Positions 34,692-44,645 are shown, counted from the stretch's first letter. The stretch is DNA of 64,000 nt from Nodosilinea sp. WJT8-NPBG4 (GCA_019359285.1 JAHHHQ010000042.1:62001-126000); one strand, 5' to 3'. The notes: generated by a model not told the origin, from the sequence alone. A program made the numbers and translations.

Positions 34692-35390
34692 TTAACTCTC
34701 TTTTTCCACTTGGTTAAATTCCAGCTCCACCGGAGTGTCGCGCCCAAAAATCGACAGCAAAGCTTTCAGCTTACTGCGCTCAGGACTGACTTCCACTACC
34801 TCGCCCTCAAAGTCTTTGAAAGGACCTGAGAGCACAGTAATTTTGTCCCCCGGAGCCATGTCGACCTTGATCACTGGCTTTTGCTCTTCGGTGCGCTTGA
34901 AGATGCGCTTCACCTCGCTCATGCCTAAGGGCATGGGCTTAACGTGACCACGACCGCGACCGTAGGCCCGGCGCTGCTCAGCCCCGACAAAATTGATGAC
35001 GTGAGGGGTGTTTTTAACCACCGACCAGGCTTCGTCATCCATATACATCCGCACCAGCACGTAGCCGGGAAAAACTTTCTCGTCAATATTTTGACGACTG
35101 CCGTCCTTGCGGAGCTTAACCGCTGGCGTTTGAGGAATCTCAACCTGAAAAATTCGGTTCATCACATCGAGAGTGCCGATGCGCTGCTCGAGGTTGAGCT
35201 TGACGCGCTTTTCGCAGCCAGAGGCCACCTGGACGGCATACCACCGAGCTTTACGCTGGTAGAAGCGGGCTGCTTCGCCTTCGTTGCCTTCTTCGGTAGA
35301 TGGTCCAGCCCCTTCTGCTGAAGGCTCGGCCCCTAGATCTTCGTCCAAGGGAGCGTCATCGTAGTCGAAGTCTTCTTCAGTTACCGCCAT
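34692..35390 (-). CDS. nusG: Transcription elongation/antitermination factor NusG
   Basis: NusG binds RNA polymerase to affect pausing and links transcription to translation. The ATG at 35390 overlaps the secE stop (TAATG arrangement) and gives 232 residues. Unlike E. coli NusG it has an acidic N-terminal extension of about 46 residues (Asp/Glu-rich) before the NGN domain (WYAVQVASGCEKRVKLNLEQ, from about residue 52). The KOW domain is C-terminal (PGDKITVLSGPFKDFEGEV, about 174-195). Confidence 0.96.
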   Translation of the reverse strand: MAVTEEDFDYDDAPLDEDLGAEPSAEGAGPSTEEGNEGEAARFYQRKARWYAVQVASGCEKRVKLNLEQRIGTLDVMNRIFQVEIPQTPAVKLRKDGSRQNIDEKVFPGYVLVRMYMDDEAWSVVKNTPHVINFVGAEQRRAYGRGRGHVKPMPLGMSEVKRIFKRTEEQKPVIKVDMAPGDKITVLSGPFKDFEGEVVEVSPERSKLKALLSIFGRDTPVELEFNQVEKES

Positions 35391-35635
35391 TAAAATACTT
35401 GCCCCGAAACCCACCCAAACAGACGATCAACCAGATAGATCAGCGTTGCGGAAAGGCTAACCATGAGGATAACGGCGGCAGACTCACTGATGAGCTGCTG
35501 TCTACTGGGCCAAACAACTTTTCCCAGTTCTTCCTTAGTGCCCTGCAGGAAGGTCACCACACTAAAGCCCTGCTCAGCAACCTGAGGATCTACAGCCTTC
35601 CCCTTAGACTCTATTGCGGTGTCTTTTTTAACCAC
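35390..35635 (-). CDS. secE: Preprotein translocase subunit SecE
   Basis: SecE clamps SecY in the translocon. The 81-residue protein is the short single-span form; the family motif VTFLQGTKEELGKVVWPSRQ lies at about 27-47, followed by a membrane helix (about 52-72). Translation starts at GTG 35635. It lies between trnW and nusG, the conserved cyanobacterial order. Confidence 0.95.
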   Translation of the reverse strand: MVKKDTAIESKGKAVDPQVAEQGFSVVTFLQGTKEELGKVVWPSRQQLISESAAVILMVSLSATLIYLVDRLFGWVSGQVF

Positions 35636-35840
35636 TGGCTTGGCTCCTGTTGGCGCTTATCCACACTGAACTAACGGGAAAACACGGACCGGAAAACCGG
35701 CTTAGCTAACCTGAGAAAACATCAGACCGAAGGGCTAATGGCTCCTGGTTTGATCACGAGTTGGGGGCAGTGACAGATCCCGCTGCTCCAGCGGACCCTA
35801 GGATCTAAGAGCTTTGGGATGTGTCGCTACCGTTACTCAG

Positions 35841-35913
35841 CGCGCCCTGGAGGACTCGAACCCCCGACATCGGGTTTTGGAGACCCGCGTTCTACCAACT
35901 GAACTAAGGACGC
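35841..35913 (-). tRNA. trnW: tRNA-Trp (anticodon CCA)
   Basis: On the minus strand a cloverleaf of 73 nt starts GCGTCCT at 35913 and closes with AGGGCGC plus discriminator G at 35841. The acceptor stem pairs over 7 bp with one G-T. The D-arm contains AGTTGGTAGA, the anticodon stem-loop is CGGGT-CTCCAAA-ACCCG (anticodon CCA), and the T-arm carries GGTTCGAGTCC. The CCA tail is not encoded. Placement next to secE is the usual one. Confidence 0.95.
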
Positions 35914-35960
35914 ATGAAACCAGGTGCCACTCTAGCACCACTGCCCAACTTTACCTAATT

Positions 35961-36326
35961 CTAGTTGATTGGGCGATCAAAACGCTGCTTCAGACGGGTA
36001 GCTTTGCCCACGCGATCGCGCAGGTAGTAGAGCTTGGCCCGACGAGCCTTACCCCGACGTAGCACAGCAATGCTGGCCACTTTGGGAGCATGGACGAGAA
36101 AAACTCGCTCAACGCCGACCCCTTGAAAAATCTTTCGCACCGTAATGGAGCGATTGATGCCGCCATTGCGCATGGCGATGACGGTGCCCTCATAGGGCTG
36201 AATCCGCTCTTTGCCACCCTCTTGAATGCGCACGCCAACACGGATGGTGTCGCCGACGTAAATGGTGGGAAGGTCAGTCTTTATATGCTCCGCCTCAATC
36301 GAGCGGATGATTTCCTCTGCGTTCAT
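35961..36326 (-). CDS. rplS: 50S ribosomal protein L19
   Basis: L19 lies at the 30S-50S interface. The ATG at 36326 gives the conserved start [14 protein letters not shown] and 121 residues. The block [20 protein letters not shown] and the closing [20 protein letters not shown] are diagnostic. The frame remains open upstream to 36395, but that extension is not family-like. It precedes trnW. Confidence 0.97.
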   Translation of the reverse strand: MNAEEIIRSIEAEHIKTDLPTIYVGDTIRVGVRIQEGGKERIQPYEGTVIAMRNGGINRSITVRKIFQGVGVERVFLVHAPKVASIAVLRRGKARRAKLYYLRDRVGKATRLKQRFDRPIN

Positions 36327-36527
36327 AGGGCCTGCAAATGTGCACGGTCTACGATTATAGACCATCGGTGGCGCTAAGCAAATAGCTCGGGGCAATGTTT
36401 TTCGGCAGTGGGTTTTTGTGGGACTGGATTGGGTATTTTCAGGTGGCTCTGGGCATAGTGTTCATAGAGCATGCTCCCCTTTTTGCCAAGGTTGTTGTTA
36501 CCTAAATCTTCCTGAGCCCCTACGGAT

Positions 36528-38777
36528 ATGTCTACTCTGCCCCTTGACCCTTTACCCCAGGGAGAGTGGCCTCAACCTGAGGTCGCTGACGCCACCCTAG
36601 GGGAGGTGCTCAATGCGATCGCCACGCCGCTTTGGATAACAGACGCTGGCGATCGCTGGCGCTTTTACAACCGGGCCTGTGCAGCCCTGCTGAGGGTGGA
36701 TTGTTGGGCTGACGGCGAACTTCAACGGGGCGTGGACGTACTGCCACCGGGGGTCGGCCAGCCAGTGCTAACGGCGGGACAGCGGGCCTTAGCCAGTGGC
36801 GACGAGCAGACCGCTGTGGTGGAGATCACCGATGCATCGGGGGAGCGACGTCGGCTGCTGGCGACGGTGCGACGATTTGGGGCTGCCAGCGGTGAACCTC
36901 AGCTGATGGTGAGTCTTCAGGATATGCCCCCCCTCCATGAGGTGGAGCAGACCCTACAACGGCAGTCGGAGCGCGAGCGGCTGCTGGGGGCGATCGCCCA
37001 GCACTTGCTGCGATCGCTCAATTCTGAGGATTTACTGCAGACGACGGTGAACGAGGTGCGTCGCTTTTTGCGCATCGACCGGGTGCTGTTTTACAGCTTT
37101 GACCCTGATTACAACGGGGTGGTGGCTGAGTCAGCCAGTGGCACCATGGCCAACGCGGTCACAGCTCAGACCGATCTCAGCTTTATTCCTGCGGACCTGA
37201 TGCGCTACCGCCAGGGCGAGATGGAGGTGATCGATGACATTGCCACGGCGCACTTGCCACCGGCCTACCTGGCTAAGTTTGCCCAGGCCCAGGTCAAAGC
37301 CTGCCTAGTGATGCCGATTGTGCAGGGTGATGCTCTCTACGGCTTGGTGTGCGCCCTCAACTGCAGTGGCCCTCGCCCCTGGGCCGCCTGGGAAATCGAG
37401 ACTCTGCGAGAGGTGGCAACCCAGGTGGGCGGTGCCATCAAGCAGGCCCGCCTCTACAACCAGGTGCAGCGGCTAAATACTGATCTAGAACAGCAGGTGG
37501 CCCAGCGGACCGAGGAGTTGCAGACCGCCCTTGAGTTTGAGGCGACCCTTAAACGGATTACTGACCGGGTGCGCGACAGCCTCGACGTCAATCAGATTAT
37601 GCTGACGGCGGTCAAGGAACTGACCGAGGCCCTGGAGGTAAAGGGATCAAACACCTCGCTCTACGATCTGGAACAGGGCACCTCGACGATCTATTACGAA
37701 TACAACAGCTCTAGCCCGTCGTACCAGGGCCGCGTTGCTCAGATGGAGGCCTTTCCAGAGGTGTACCACCAACTGCTGGACGGTCAGTATTTTCAGTTTT
37801 GCTCAGTGGAGCCGAATCCAGTGCGGGGCTATGTAGCTATGCTGGCCTGCCCCGTGGTGGATGACCGGGGTGTGCTGGGCGATCTTTGGTTGATTAACGA
37901 TCGCGACTACGGCTTTAACGACATTGAGATTCGCCTGGTACAGCAGGTAGCCAACCAATGTGCGATCGCCATTCGCCAAGCGCGGTTGTACCAGGCGGCC
38001 CAGTCTCAGGTCGCCGAACTAGAGCGGCTCAACACCCTCAAAGACGATTTCCTCAGCACCGTTTCCCATGAGCTGCGCACTCCGGTAACCAGCATGCGAG
38101 TGGCATTGCAACTGCTGGGTGTCACCCTAAATCAAGAATTTGACCTCACTGCCGATCTGCAAAAGCCCAAGACCGAGCAGACTCGCATTGGCCGCTACTA
38201 CAGCATCCTGCAAGAGGAGTGCGAGCGCGAAATTAGCCTGATAAACGATCTGCTCGATCTCCAGCGATTGGACGTGGGCAATCATCCCATTCAGCCCGAG
38301 CCAATCTTGCTAGAACCCTGGCTCGCAGGCTGGATTGACAGCTTTGTGACCCGCGCTAAAAGTCGTAATCAAACCCTGAGGTTAGTGGCAACTTCGACCC
38401 TGCCGGTGCTGCACACTGACTTGGCTAGCCTAGAGCGAGTGCTGGCCGAACTGCTAAACAATGCCTGCAAATACACCCCACCAGGAGAGTCTATTACGCT
38501 AGAGGTTTTGCCTAACCCAGCGGCTCCTAGTGAACAGGTGCGCATTGCCCTCACCAACAGAGGGGTGACGATTCCGGCAGAGGAGATGACCCGGATCTTT
38601 GACAAGTTTTATCGAGTGCCCAGCGCCGACCCCTGGAAGCAGGGGGGAACAGGTCTAGGGTTGGCTTTAGTGAAAAAGCTGGTCGCCCATCTGGGAGGCG
38701 ATATCGCGGTTACTAGTGATCCCAGGCAAACCTGTTTTACCATCACCCTGCCGACGCAACCGGCTCTCACTCGATAG
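36528..38777 (+). CDS. Sensor histidine kinase with PAS and two GAF domains
   Basis: A 749-residue soluble kinase. A PAS-like domain (about residues 22-145) is followed by GAF 1 (about 158-315), GAF 2 (about 340-485), a HisKA dimerization domain with phospho-acceptor His in FLSTVSHELRTPV (about 513), and an HATPase domain with N box ELLNNACKYTPPGES and G box GGTGLGLALVKKL. GAF 1 resembles phytochrome/cyanobacteriochrome GAFs (AALNCSGPRPW-like region), but the position of the usual chromophore Cys-His pair reads Ala-Tyr (PPAYLAKF), so bilin attachment there is unlikely. No receiver domain or regulator is adjacent. Confidence 0.9.
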   Translation: MSTLPLDPLPQGEWPQPEVADATLGEVLNAIATPLWITDAGDRWRFYNRACAALLRVDCWADGELQRGVDVLPPGVGQPVLTAGQRALASGDEQTAVVEITDASGERRRLLATVRRFGAASGEPQLMVSLQDMPPLHEVEQTLQRQSERERLLGAIAQHLLRSLNSEDLLQTTVNEVRRFLRIDRVLFYSFDPDYNGVVAESASGTMANAVTAQTDLSFIPADLMRYRQGEMEVIDDIATAHLPPAYLAKFAQAQVKACLVMPIVQGDALYGLVCALNCSGPRPWAAWEIETLREVATQVGGAIKQARLYNQVQRLNTDLEQQVAQRTEELQTALEFEATLKRITDRVRDSLDVNQIMLTAVKELTEALEVKGSNTSLYDLEQGTSTIYYEYNSSSPSYQGRVAQMEAFPEVYHQLLDGQYFQFCSVEPNPVRGYVAMLACPVVDDRGVLGDLWLINDRDYGFNDIEIRLVQQVANQCAIAIRQARLYQAAQSQVAELERLNTLKDDFLSTVSHELRTPVTSMRVALQLLGVTLNQEFDLTADLQKPKTEQTRIGRYYSILQEECEREISLINDLLDLQRLDVGNHPIQPEPILLEPWLAGWIDSFVTRAKSRNQTLRLVATSTLPVLHTDLASLERVLAELLNNACKYTPPGESITLEVLPNPAAPSEQVRIALTNRGVTIPAEEMTRIFDKFYRVPSADPWKQGGTGLGLALVKKLVAHLGGDIAVTSDPRQTCFTITLPTQPALTR

Positions 38778-38836
38778 GCCTTAACTCGGTAAGATAGAGA
38801 CACGAGTCAACCGTAGTCTCTACTGGACAAACGCCA

Positions 38837-39499
38837 ATGGACAGCGCTGTAAACGAGATCCCTTCGCCAGCGATCTACACCGGGCAATTTGGCGACTACA
38901 CCATTACCCAGGGCGATCGCCGAGGGGTCTTGCTCTACCGTACGGGCTTGATGGTGGCGGCTCTAGCCTTTGGCTTGGGTACGGTTCTGGCTCTGGGGTT
39001 CAACCAAAACTCCACCCTGGTGCAGTCTATCAGCCTGCTCTACACGCTATTTTGGTTGGGCTTGGGGCTGAGCTTGGCGACAATTCATATCTACTTGGTG
39101 CCGCTGCACCGGGTGCTGCAAGGGGTTTGGTTGTTGGGAGGGCTGGCGTCGCTGGTGCTCTCCCATGGAATTGACGGCCCTTTAGCTCAAACGGTGGTGG
39201 AAACTCCTGCGGTATTGTGGGGTCTAGGTTTTACCTTCGTAGCACTGACCGGCATTTTCTTTAAGGAAGCCTTCTGCTTTGACCGTGTAGAGACTAAGCT
39301 GCTAACGCCCTTGGTGCCACTGCTGCTGTTGGGTCATCTGTTTGGCGTGTTGCCCCTGGTGGCAGAACAAACTCTGCTAGCAGTTTGGGCAATCTTGTTT
39401 TTGGTATTTGCGCTGCGCAAGGCTGTGCAACCCATCGTGCCTGACATTGGTGATAAATCGGTTTTCGACTATCTAAAACAGCAACGTTCAAACGCATAA
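38837..39499 (+). CDS. DUF2301 family membrane protein
   Basis: A 220-residue integral membrane protein of the cyanobacterial DUF2301 family. After a soluble N-terminus (GQFGDYTITQGDRRGVLLYR) it has six or seven hydrophobic segments between about residues 35 and 195, with the conserved FKEAFCFDRVETKLLTPLVP near 141-160. Function unknown. It follows the kinase gene by 59 bp, but a shared transcript is not shown. Confidence 0.85.
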   Translation: MDSAVNEIPSPAIYTGQFGDYTITQGDRRGVLLYRTGLMVAALAFGLGTVLALGFNQNSTLVQSISLLYTLFWLGLGLSLATIHIYLVPLHRVLQGVWLLGGLASLVLSHGIDGPLAQTVVETPAVLWGLGFTFVALTGIFFKEAFCFDRVETKLLTPLVPLLLLGHLFGVLPLVAEQTLLAVWAILFLVFALRKAVQPIVPDIGDKSVFDYLKQQRSNA

Positions 39500-39685
39500 G
39501 CCCTACGGCTTATGCCTTGTTCGTAATACTGGCTTAGGGGTAGAGTGACTGGTTCACCCCCGCATTTATATTGAGGGTATGCCTGTACGAGCTCGGTAGC
39601 CCTGTAGCCTACGAAGATGTTATGCCGACGGGCAGTGATGGCCTTTGAGACTCATTTCGCCAGCACCTATTTCCTCTGAGGCAAT

Positions 39686-40180
39686 ATGAGCAACGCCCCT
39701 GGTCCTGCGATCGCCCGACCCTTCACACAACCCAATTCGCAAAGGTCAGATCGCTCTGGCCTAAAGAAGACGCCTGATTCAGGCACAGCGTCCCTGAGCG
39801 ACGATCCGTGGGTTAAGGCATTATTTGGCTTTAGCCAGGCTGTTGCGAATAGGCCGCGAGTGGGGCAGCGTGAGGCCTACGGTATCTCAGAAACGGGAAC
39901 TGGCTCGAAACGCGAGTCCGTTCCGGAATTGCGCTGTCCCCAGCCCGATTCGACATTTGGTGGGGCTACAGCAGCGCCCTATTCCCTAGCGGATTTGGCT
40001 CCTCAGCTAGCGAACCCTCTGGCCCCGTTGCGCGATCGCGATCGCCAGGCATTGACGGAGATTTTTGATCACGAGCACATGGTCGCCGTTGAGGCCGATA
40101 TTCTGACTCGCCTTAGCTACCTAGTGCCTGAACCCCCGTGGGATGTAGAACCTTACGAGTTCCTACGAGAGTTTTTGTAG
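39686..40180 (+). CDS. Hypothetical protein, 164 residues
   Basis: No family recognised. The first 115 residues are low in structure and rich in Ser, Pro, Gly and Arg; the segment DDPWVKALFGFSQAV near residue 39 looks helical. The C-terminal 50 residues (PLRDRDRQALTEIFDHEHMV) look like a compact helical region. CTGAGG precedes the ATG. It is the last gene before an 820-bp gene-free AT-rich stretch. Confidence 0.55.
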   Translation: MSNAPGPAIARPFTQPNSQRSDRSGLKKTPDSGTASLSDDPWVKALFGFSQAVANRPRVGQREAYGISETGTGSKRESVPELRCPQPDSTFGGATAAPYSLADLAPQLANPLAPLRDRDRQALTEIFDHEHMVAVEADILTRLSYLVPEPPWDVEPYEFLREFL

Positions 40181-41000
40181 CTTTGACCAAAGTACGAATA
40201 GTCCTTGGGTTGTAGCAAAATGCCGATATAGCTGTACGGGGAACTCGCGGGCCTAAAGCTATTACCCGTGCTAATAAAACTTTGTGTATAGCGATCGCTT
40301 TAGAGATTACAGAAACGTATAGCTAGCTTGCAGAACCTATGTTTTTAGAAAGTGTCATCTACCTCAAGATAGATTCGCTTTTTTGATAGCACTATCTTTA
40401 GACTGCTGAAAGCTCGATAGGCTCGTGCCCCAAATTTGAATGTAACTAATCAACAGAAGACTCAGAAATTCGTGGTGGCTTTGCACCCTATGAGCTAATT
40501 TACTCTCTTTGGCTTAAATAAGTTTATACTTTTGAAGTTTGTCTAAAGCTTCCTAAGATCACCCCTTCTTTTAAAACATAAGCAACTGATTGTAGATAGA
40601 ATATGCCTGTAAGCCAGCATTTGCCTGCTAACTTGCTGTGGCAAACGGCTAAGGCTTATCTTTTAACTTTGCGCTCCCTTGGCCAACGCAGAATCCTGAT
40701 GCTCTAGCTTGCATAGTTTACCTTTGAATAAATGTCCAAACAAAACCAATAGCCGCAAGAAACAAATTTTGGGCTGCTGTTTTTAGAAGGGAACTATTGG
40801 ATTAATAACGCCGTCCTTCTCCTTTGATGGAGAGTTTAAAAGCTAGCTTAATATCTATTTGCTGGAGGATGTACTCCCTCCGTACAGGTCAGTTAGCTTG
40901 TGTAATTATCTAATTCAAAAATTTTAGAATTGTACGCACAGTGTTTTGTGTGGCCACCTGCTTAAAGATGTGGTATTAACCCCTAGCGGATTGAGTGATT
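40181..41000. other. 820-bp AT-rich region without a clear gene
   Basis: The base composition is visibly more AT-rich than the surroundings. One 34-codon frame (ATG 40603 to TAG 40707, MPVSQHLPANLLWQTAKAYL...) is open but has no recognised family or strong ribosome-binding site. No tRNA, CRISPR or integrase signature is seen. AT-rich sequence at about 40900-40940 probably includes the glycosyltransferase promoter. Confidence 0.55.
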
Positions 41001-42245
41001 ATGTCTGCCTTAGCCCAAGTCCGTTTAGTAATTCTTCAGTATGCTGGTGATTTGCGTGAGGCTTATCACTTACTTACTCAGTCAGGTAAACAAGAGTATT
41101 TCAGCCATCGATACACTATAGAAAGCTCTGTTGAAATAGGTTGCCAGATTGACGAGGTTATTCATGTCTGCTGTAAAACCAGTTCTGAATATAGTGAACT
41201 CCTAGAACCTGGCCTTAGAGCTGTAGGTGGCAACCTTGATCCTTACAAAGAGCCAAGACGACTGTTGGAGTTGCTTCAACAGCAAAAACCTACACATCTA
41301 GTGGTTCATTTCCCGCTGGTCGCGGCGTTCAAATGGGCCAAGCAAAATAATGTGAAAGTTATGGGCCTGTTTGCCGATTCCTTTCAAGGAAGTGGGCTGT
41401 CAACAAAGCTGCGCAATTTTCGCCTATCAAGCATGTTGAATAACGAAGCTGTTGACTTAGTCGCTAACCATGGTTTGAGCGCGTGTCATTCCTTAAAACA
41501 TATTGGCGTTAAGCCCAGCAAAGTTATTCCTTGGGATTTTCCCTACGAAATTACTCCCAGCGATTTTGTGCCAAAAAAATTGGCGAAATCGACCATAGAT
41601 AATAAAAACATTGTCTATGTCGGCTGCATCGTTCAGACGAAGGGCGTGAGCGATGCTTTAAATGCCCTAGTGGAGTTGAAGCAGTCTGGTATTACTCCTA
41701 ACTTGACTTTAATTGGCAAAGGAGAACTGGACTGGTTTAGAGCTGAAATTGATCGTTTGGGGTTAGACGATCAGGTGACTTTGGCGGGCGGCTTATCTCA
41801 CGATCAGGTGCTGACAAAAATGCGTTGGGCTGATATTGTGTTAGTCCCTAGCCGCCATGCCTATCCTGAGGGCTTGCCCTTAACTATTTACGAAGCTTTG
41901 ACCGTTAGAACGCCACTGATTGTTTCTGACCACCCGATGTTTTTGGGAAAATTTGAGCTGGGACGAGATGTATTGATGTTTCCCGAAAAAGATGTTGCTG
42001 CACTGGCGCGCTGCATTAAAACCCTGCTAACTGATGCAGAACTGTACCAGGCGCTATCTTCAAACTCTGCGGCTGCCTGGTCTAGATTGCAGCTACCGGT
42101 CAAATGGCATCAGCTGATCGAGCAGTGGATCAGCGATACGCCCGACAGTCGCCGATGGTTGTTTCAGCACAGCCTGGAACGGTGCTCGTATCAACAGCAG
42201 CAACTTAGCTCCAGTCGTTTACAGCCAGTTCTGACTAGTTCTTAG
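41001..42245 (+). CDS. Family 4-type glycosyltransferase
   Basis: A GT-B glycosyltransferase, probably transferring sugars to a surface polysaccharide or lipid. It has 414 residues: a variable N-terminal acceptor domain, and a GT4 C-terminal domain from about residue 190, with KNIVYVGCIVQTKGVSDALNAL, PNLTLIGKGELDW and the nucleotide-sugar E-x7-E in PEGLPLTIYEAL (about 293-304). ATG 41001 is chosen over GTG 40995. Gene and upstream region have lower GC and a different codon look from neighbours, suggesting transfer. The next gene begins 111 bp later. Confidence 0.88.
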   Translation: MSALAQVRLVILQYAGDLREAYHLLTQSGKQEYFSHRYTIESSVEIGCQIDEVIHVCCKTSSEYSELLEPGLRAVGGNLDPYKEPRRLLELLQQQKPTHLVVHFPLVAAFKWAKQNNVKVMGLFADSFQGSGLSTKLRNFRLSSMLNNEAVDLVANHGLSACHSLKHIGVKPSKVIPWDFPYEITPSDFVPKKLAKSTIDNKNIVYVGCIVQTKGVSDALNALVELKQSGITPNLTLIGKGELDWFRAEIDRLGLDDQVTLAGGLSHDQVLTKMRWADIVLVPSRHAYPEGLPLTIYEALTVRTPLIVSDHPMFLGKFELGRDVLMFPEKDVAALARCIKTLLTDAELYQALSSNSAAAWSRLQLPVKWHQLIEQWISDTPDSRRWLFQHSLERCSYQQQQLSSSRLQPVLTSS

Positions 42246-42356
42246 TCAGGATGAATTGATCCTGCGACGGTGGGGCGGGTATGCCTTTGGGATGGTCTAG
42301 CATTGAAGTGGCTGGATGAACGCTTGCCGCTTCAATGCTCTGTACATCTTCCTAGC

Positions 42357-43736
42357 ATGCCTACTCTTCCTGGCTCTAATACTCCCTTTTGGCAGCGTGC
42401 ACCTAAGCTCATTCTGCGCCCGCTAGATTATTTTGAGGACAACTACCGGCGCTACGGCTCGGTGTTTCAGGTGGGGAAGGGGCCGCCGCTGTCAGTCTAT
42501 GTGGCTGACCCAGTAGTGATTCAGGGTATTTTTCAGGCCGATGCGGCTCAGTTTCACATTCCATCCCAAAGTGCGGGAAGTGGACTGACCTTTTTGCTGG
42601 GCGAGCAGTCGCTGCTGCTGCTGGATGGAGAGCGGCACCGCCGCCACCGTCGCTTGTTGATGCCGCCCTTCCACGGCGATCGCATGCGCGCCTACGGTGA
42701 TGTAATCTGCACGTTAACCAAACAGGCGATCGCTACTTGGCAGCCGGGTACGGCCTTTAATGTGCGAGCCGCCATGCAGGATATTACCCTCAGGGTGATC
42801 TTAAAGGCCGTGTTTGGTTTGGGTGACGGCGATCGCTACGATCGCCTGCGCCAGCTGCTTAGTACGTTGCTGGAGGGGTTGGGCACTCCCTTTAGCGCTT
42901 TTTTTATTTTCTTCCCAGGGCTGCAGAAAGATTGGGGGCCGATGAGCCCTTGGGGGAAGTTTGTGCGCATCAAAGCCGAGATTGATGCCCTGATCTACGC
43001 CGAGATTAGCGATCGCCGCCAGCATCCTTATCCCAACAGCACCGACATTCTCTCGTTGATGATTAGCGCTCGCGATGCCCAGGGCGAACCCCTCAGCGAC
43101 GGCGAACTCCATGACGAGCTGATGACGCTGCTGGTGGCGGGCCATGAAACCACAGCTTCTGCTTTGGCTTGGGCGCTGTACTGGGTGCACTGGCTACCCG
43201 AGGTGGGCGAGCGTCTTTGGCAAGAGTTAGATGCTGTAGGTCCATCCTCCGACCCTTTGGCTGATGCCAGCCTGCCCTATCTCACCGCCGTCTGTCAGGA
43301 GACCCTGCGCATTTACCCTGTCGCCCCCACTACGGGCATTCGCATCGTCAGTCGGCCGATGACGGTGGCGGGCTACGAATTTCCGGCTGGGTCGGTGTTG
43401 TTTCTCAATGTCTACCTGGTGCACCACCGAGAGGACCTCTACCCTGAACCCGACAGCTTTAGGCCCGAGCGATTTTTAGAGCGGCAGTATTCGCCCTCCG
43501 AGTATCTTCCCTTTGGCGGCGGCCACCGCAGCTGTATTGGCTCAGCTTTTGCTCTGATGGAAATGAAGTTGGTGCTGGCGACAATTCTGCGCCACTGGCA
43601 GCTGGAATTGCTTGAGGGACTGCGACGCCCGCTCAAACCTGTGCGCCGCGGCCTGACCCTAGCGCCACCGGGAAACTTGCGGCTGATACCCCTGGCCCAG
43701 CGTGTGGCTCAGCGCCTGGCGCTACCGCTCGGCTAG
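42357..43736 (+). CDS. Cytochrome P450 (CYP110-like)
   Basis: A soluble P450 monooxygenase of 459 residues from ATG 42357 (the frame is open from 42270). It has the I-helix AGHETTASALAWALYW near residue 260, the K-helix ExxR in ETLRIYP, the PERF region (RPERFLERQYS) and the haem-binding loop FGGGHRSCIGSAFALMEM with Cys near 390. The N-terminal pattern RPLDYFEDNYRRYG fits the cyanobacterial CYP110-type family, which hydroxylates fatty acids or terpenes; substrate is unknown. Its last 15 bp overlap the convergent MetF-like gene. Confidence 0.93.
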   Translation: MPTLPGSNTPFWQRAPKLILRPLDYFEDNYRRYGSVFQVGKGPPLSVYVADPVVIQGIFQADAAQFHIPSQSAGSGLTFLLGEQSLLLLDGERHRRHRRLLMPPFHGDRMRAYGDVICTLTKQAIATWQPGTAFNVRAAMQDITLRVILKAVFGLGDGDRYDRLRQLLSTLLEGLGTPFSAFFIFFPGLQKDWGPMSPWGKFVRIKAEIDALIYAEISDRRQHPYPNSTDILSLMISARDAQGEPLSDGELHDELMTLLVAGHETTASALAWALYWVHWLPEVGERLWQELDAVGPSSDPLADASLPYLTAVCQETLRIYPVAPTTGIRIVSRPMTVAGYEFPAGSVLFLNVYLVHHREDLYPEPDSFRPERFLERQYSPSEYLPFGGGHRSCIGSAFALMEMKLVLATILRHWQLELLEGLRRPLKPVRRGLTLAPPGNLRLIPLAQRVAQRLALPLG

Positions 43737-44645
43737 GGCCGCATCGACGGGAGCCACACCCCCCTGATCGAGGATTTGGGGAATCAAATCTTCGCGACGC
43801 ACGGCCATCAGGTGCACGCCCTGGCATATCTGGCGGGCGGCCTGCACCTGCTCGGCGGCAATCTGTACCCCTTCCTGTAGGGGGTCGGAGGCAGCAGCCA
43901 GTCGATCGACAATAGTTTGGGGAATGTTGACCCCAGGCACGTTGCGGTTGATGAAATTGGCGTTTTTGGCTGACTTAAGTAGGAAGATGCCGGCGAGCAC
44001 GGGGCGGTTGTAACCGGACGCCACCTGATCCATAAACTTGGCTAGGCGATCGAAATCGGTGATTAGCTGGCTTTGAAAGAACTGCGCCCCGGCCTTGACC
44101 TTGGTTTCAAAACGGCGCTGCAACCCTGACCAACTGGTTGATTGAGGATCGATCGCGGCGCCGGCAAACAGATCTAGCGCGCCATCGGTGAGGGGCTTGT
44201 CGTGGCTGTCTACGCCAAAGTTGAGTTTTTCTAGCAGTTTGAGCAGCCGCACTGACTCTAGGTCAAACACCGATCGCGCTTCGGGATGGTCGCCGGCTTT
44301 GACCGGGTCACCGGTGAGGGCCAGAACGTTGCGTAACCCCAGGGCGTGGGCCCCCATCAGGTCGGCCTGGAGGGCAATGCGGTTGCGATCGCGGCAGGCC
44401 ATCTGGCACACCGCTTCGATTCCCTGCTGCTGGAGCAGCAACGCCGCGGCCCAAGACGACATGCGCATGACCGCGCGGCTGCCGTCGGTGACATTGACGG
44501 CGTGCACTCGACCCTTGAGCATTTGACCCATGGCCAGCATGTGCTCTGGGTTGCCCCCCTTGGGCGGCATCACCTCTGCTGTCACCAAAAACTGGTCGGT
44601 TTGGACCGCCGTGCGCAACCGATAACCCAGGGGTGCAGAAGCCAA
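43722..44645 (-). CDS. Methylenetetrahydrofolate reductase family protein
   Basis: The 307-residue product has the MTHFR TIM-barrel pattern: FLVTAEVMPPKGGNPEHML at the start, HAVNVTDGSRAVMRMSSWA near residue 48, QMACRDRNRIALQADLMG near 81, NVLALTGDPVKAGDH near 105, and GAQFFQSQLITDFDRLAKF near 188. Enzymes of this family make 5-methyltetrahydrofolate for methionine synthesis, often with FAD; a partner zinc-domain subunit as in some anaerobes is not adjacent. Its 3' end overlaps the P450 gene by 15 bp. Confidence 0.88.
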   Translation of the reverse strand: MASAPLGYRLRTAVQTDQFLVTAEVMPPKGGNPEHMLAMGQMLKGRVHAVNVTDGSRAVMRMSSWAAALLLQQQGIEAVCQMACRDRNRIALQADLMGAHALGLRNVLALTGDPVKAGDHPEARSVFDLESVRLLKLLEKLNFGVDSHDKPLTDGALDLFAGAAIDPQSTSWSGLQRRFETKVKAGAQFFQSQLITDFDRLAKFMDQVASGYNRPVLAGIFLLKSAKNANFINRNVPGVNIPQTIVDRLAAASDPLQEGVQIAAEQVQAARQICQGVHLMAVRREDLIPQILDQGGVAPVDAALAER

